Below are positions 61,794-64,000 of a stretch of 64,000 bases of DNA, one piece after another; the first letter of the stretch is position 1; each line of letters starts with the position of its first letter. The position numbers and the translations under genes are program-made. Origin of the DNA: JAZSNL01 sp045536365 (GTDB lineage: Bacteria > Bacillota_I > Bacilli_A > ML615J-28 > CAG-313). The stretch covers positions 1-64,000 of the forward strand of contig JAZSNL010000016.1 in assembly GCA_045536365.1 (NCBI GenBank), in the 5' to 3' direction. The notes beneath the pieces were generated by a model. The model searched no databases. It worked only from the letters and a program-made list of their open reading frames with translations, and had not been told where the DNA came from.

Positions 61794-63027
61794 TCATTAT
61801 TTTCAATTTTTTTAATTTTTCTTCAATATCTTCATATCCCCTTTTGATAACTTCAAAATTGTTTATAGTTAGTTCTTTAGTTAATGCTGATAATAAAATT
61901 AAAGAAAAACCTCCTCTTAAATCTTTTGCGGTTGCAATGTTTATATTTAAAATACTTTCATCTATAACAATATCATTATTATGAATATAAATGTTTGCAC
62001 CTGAAGAAACCAATTCTTCAATTTGTGAAGTTCTTTGTGGATATATTGTATCCGATATTTTTGATTTACCTTGTGCCTTTAACAATAATATTAATATTAT
62101 TTGTTGTAAATCTGTTGGAAATTCGGGATATTCACCGGTTTTTATTGTTATAGGTTTTAATACATTAGGTGATTCTATAATAAGTTTTCTTTGTTCATAT
62201 GTGATTCTAACATTCATTTTTCTTAATACTTCAATTACTTTTTCTAATTTACATGGATTAACATTTTCTAATATGACTTTACTTTTAGGTATTATCGATG
62301 ACAATATCATATAACTTCCAGCTTCAATTCTGTCAAATGGAATATCATATGTAGTTCCAAATAATTTTTTAACGCCATATATAACTAATTTATTTTCTTT
62401 AAATAGAATATTAGAACCCATTTGATTTAACATTTCAATTACTGATAATACATCCGGTTCATGTGAATAGTTCTCTATTTCAACTATTTTATTTGAACAA
62501 ACTGTATTAAGTAAAATATTTATAGTTGTCCCTACACTAGGTTTAGGTAGTTTAATAGATATTCTTTTATTTTTTATTTTTCTTTTTTTAATTAATATAT
62601 ATCCTTTTTTTAGTATTACTTTATATCCTAATTGTTTAAATGCTTCTAAATGATAATCAATAGGTCTAACTGAAAAATTACAACCTCCTGGTTGTTTTAT
62701 TTTTATTTTTCCTTTTCTTGATAGAATTGATCCTATAAAATAATAGGATGCTCGAATGGAAGCTACTTTATCTGATAGGATATTTGTCGATATTTTTTTG
62801 AAATTCAATCTTAATCTTTTATTTAGTTTGTTATAATCTAATTTCCCTTTTGCTTCTATCGCAATTTCCATCATATTTATTACATCCGTAATAAAAGGAA
62901 CATTATTTAATATCACATCTTCATTAGTTAAAATTGAAGCTGCTATGAGTGGTAAAGTTGTATTTTTAGAACCACTTATATTAATCGTTCCTTTTAAATA
63001 ATTTGGCATTTTTATTTTCATTTTCAT
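61777..63027 (-). CDS. murA: UDP-N-acetylglucosamine 1-carboxyvinyltransferase (MurA family)
   Basis: First committed step of peptidoglycan synthesis: transfers enolpyruvate to UDP-GlcNAc. The 416-residue protein has ISGSKNTTLPLIAA near residue 17, IRASYYFIGSIL near 91, the catalytic cysteine at about 116 in KQPGGCNFSVRP, and the closing DLRGGFSLIL near 380. Length is typical (about 418-430). The sequence is fairly diverged and very rich in Ile, Lys and Asn, so it may be a second MurA copy; Firmicutes often carry two. GAGGTAAT precedes the ATG at 63027. It lies directly upstream of the membrane-anchored repeat protein genes. Confidence 0.9.
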   Translation of the reverse strand: MKMKIKMPNYLKGTINISGSKNTTLPLIAASILTNEDVILNNVPFITDVINMMEIAIEAKGKLDYNKLNKRLRLNFKKISTNILSDKVASIRASYYFIGSILSRKGKIKIKQPGGCNFSVRPIDYHLEAFKQLGYKVILKKGYILIKKRKIKNKRISIKLPKPSVGTTINILLNTVCSNKIVEIENYSHEPDVLSVIEMLNQMGSNILFKENKLVIYGVKKLFGTTYDIPFDRIEAGSYMILSSIIPKSKVILENVNPCKLEKVIEVLRKMNVRITYEQRKLIIESPNVLKPITIKTGEYPEFPTDLQQIILILLLKAQGKSKISDTIYPQRTSQIEELVSSGANIYIHNNDIVIDESILNINIATAKDLRGGFSLILLSALTKELTINNFEVIKRGYEDIEEKLKKLKIMIEKEN

Positions 63028-63079
63028 ATATATTACCTCGATACAATATATTCCAAGAAAATAAAATTATTATTAATAT

Positions 63080-63108
63080 TTGAAATTTTATCTGTTTTGT
63101 GTTATGAT
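63080..63108 (+). promoter_or_regulatory. Promoter of the aspartase-like gene
   Basis: TTGAAA (63080-63085), 17-base spacer, TATGAT (63103-63108), about 30 bases before the ATG at 63139. Confidence 0.75.
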
Positions 63109-63138
63109 ATGTAATGTCGGAAAGTAAGGCGATGAATA

Positions 63139-64000
63139 TGAAGTACAGAATCGAGAAAGATATTCTCGGAGAGAAGAAAATGCCAAGTGAAGTATATTAT
63201 GGCATATATACTCTACGAGGCAAAGAAAATTTTCAAATCACTAAACGCGGTATATGTAGACAATTAATCAAATCAGTAACTATTGTTAAAAAAGCAGCAG
63301 CTAAAGCAAATTATGAAGCCGGTGCATTAGAAGAAAAAGTTGCTGATTCAATCATTTTAGCTTGTGATGAAATATTAAATGGAAGACTTCACGGACAATT
63401 TGTAACTGATTTAATTCAAGGTGGTGCTGGTGAAAGCATTAATATGAATGCAAATGAAGTTATTGCGAATAGAGCTAATGAAATGTTAGGTGGAGAAAAA
63501 GGAAAATATGAATTTGTTGATCCTATTAAACACGTTAACTACGGACAAGCTACTAATGATGTTATTCCTACTGCAGGTAAAATAGCAGTAATTAAACAAT
63601 TAAAAAAATTAATTGTTGAATTAAAAAAATTAGAAAATTCTTTTAAAACTAAATCCAAAGAATTTGGGTTTACAAAAACAAGCGAAGAATTCGCTGCTAT
63701 CGCAACATTATTATCAAGAGACATTAAACGTATCGAAGGATCTATTAATGATTTATCAGAAATAAACTTAGGCATTAATGCTTTAAAACAAAATACTCGT
63801 GGAGCTGATAAATATTTTAAAAAGATTATTATATATATTAATAAATACTCTGGAGAAACTTTAAGACATAGTAAAAACTTACTTGATTCTACTAGAAGTC
63901 TAGATAGTTTCTTATGGGCAAGCAGTTGTTTGAAAACTCTAGCTGTTGGATTATCAAAAGCCGCTAATGATATTAATATTTTATCTGATCCAGAACATCG
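63139..64000 (+). CDS. Aspartase/fumarase-superfamily protein with a deleted substrate-binding segment (partial)
   Basis: At least 287 codons, open to the window end. It begins KYRIEKDILGEKKMPSEVYYG, the typical AspA opening, and retains INMNANEVIANR and NYGQATNDVIPTA. Three conserved sites are altered. GAG-Glu-Ser replaces the Gly-Thr-Ser substrate loop near residue 103. The segment equivalent to GRTQLQDAVPMT in E. coli AspA is missing (FGFTKTSEEF takes its place near 180). ATAIGTGLN becomes NALKQNTRG. The catalytic-serine loop lies beyond the window. RBS AAGG fits the ATG at 63139 better than the one at 63133. AspA makes fumarate and ammonia from aspartate; this copy may be non-catalytic or use another substrate. 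Confidence 0.85.

Noticed and set aside
63539..63775. Minus-strand 78-codon frame
   Set aside because: It is antisense to the aspartase-like gene, which has a promoter, RBS and clear homology.

Overview
The window is AT-rich chromosomal DNA from a low-GC, Gram-positive-type bacterium (Bacillota), probably an uncultured relative of the Bacilli/Erysipelotrichia side of the phylum. TGA works as a stop: the ClpC-like gene ends in TGA directly at a terminator, and groEL ends in TGA inside an ATGA overlap. This argues against a Mycoplasma-type code. CwlD, YunB and a pair of CotF-type proteins indicate an endospore former, or a recent descendant of one. DapF and MurA imply meso-diaminopimelate peptidoglycan. 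A fused IspDF implies the MEP isoprenoid route, and GlnRS implies direct glutaminylation of tRNA-Gln. Almost all genes lie on the minus strand. No gap between genes exceeds 300 bases; the largest (58384-58616) holds only a promoter and a terminator. No tRNA, 5S/16S/23S rRNA, insertion sequence, phage gene or CRISPR array was seen.

Layout. 65-9958: a leftward operon groES-groEL-coiled-coil protein-B3/4 protein-glnS-pcrA-ligA, with one promoter and one terminator. 9986-14378: an operon nifU-like, S1 protein, thioredoxin-like, cwlD, then the t6A genes tsaE, tsaB, rimI, tsaD. 14398-15021: yunB. 15024-22995: helicase-like giant, ankyrin protein, diadenylate cyclase cdaA, PAS membrane protein, ispDF. 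23021-24959: a divergent ClpC-like protein. 25034-26345: hflX, rightward. 26317-29722: dapF, membrane protein, dusB, lipoprotein. 29730-33611: tdk, tadA, SRP RNA (scr) and a GH18 lipoprotein. 33677-34195: a small rightward gene. 34194-37916: a large surface GHL10 protein. 38012-38994: two CotF-type genes and a TspO-family gene, rightward. 38969-43333: ABC-F ATPase and two metallo-aminopeptidases. 43375-43728: rpmE. 43748-61793: two giant surface-protein genes. 61777-63027: murA. 63080-64000: an aspartase-like gene running off the window.

The most unusual content is the pair of giant genes at 43798-61742. They encode a 4,861-residue and a 1,041-residue protein. Both have the same four-membrane-segment, CvpA-like N-terminal anchor, followed by a predicted extracellular array of helical repeats with a period near 179 residues. 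I know of no described family that explains them. Several other proteins look like derived, partly disabled versions of known machines: a ClpC-like protein whose second ATPase site is lost, an SF1-helicase-like protein with altered helicase and nuclease motifs, an aspartase-like protein without its substrate-binding segment, and a GroES with a shortened mobile loop.

Regulation is visible at many promoters of the housekeeping type (TTGACA/TATAAT, 17-base spacer) and at clear intrinsic terminators. Two genes of sporulation-linked families, cwlD and yunB, each have their ribosome binding site AGGTGAT buried in the 3' arm of a hairpin.
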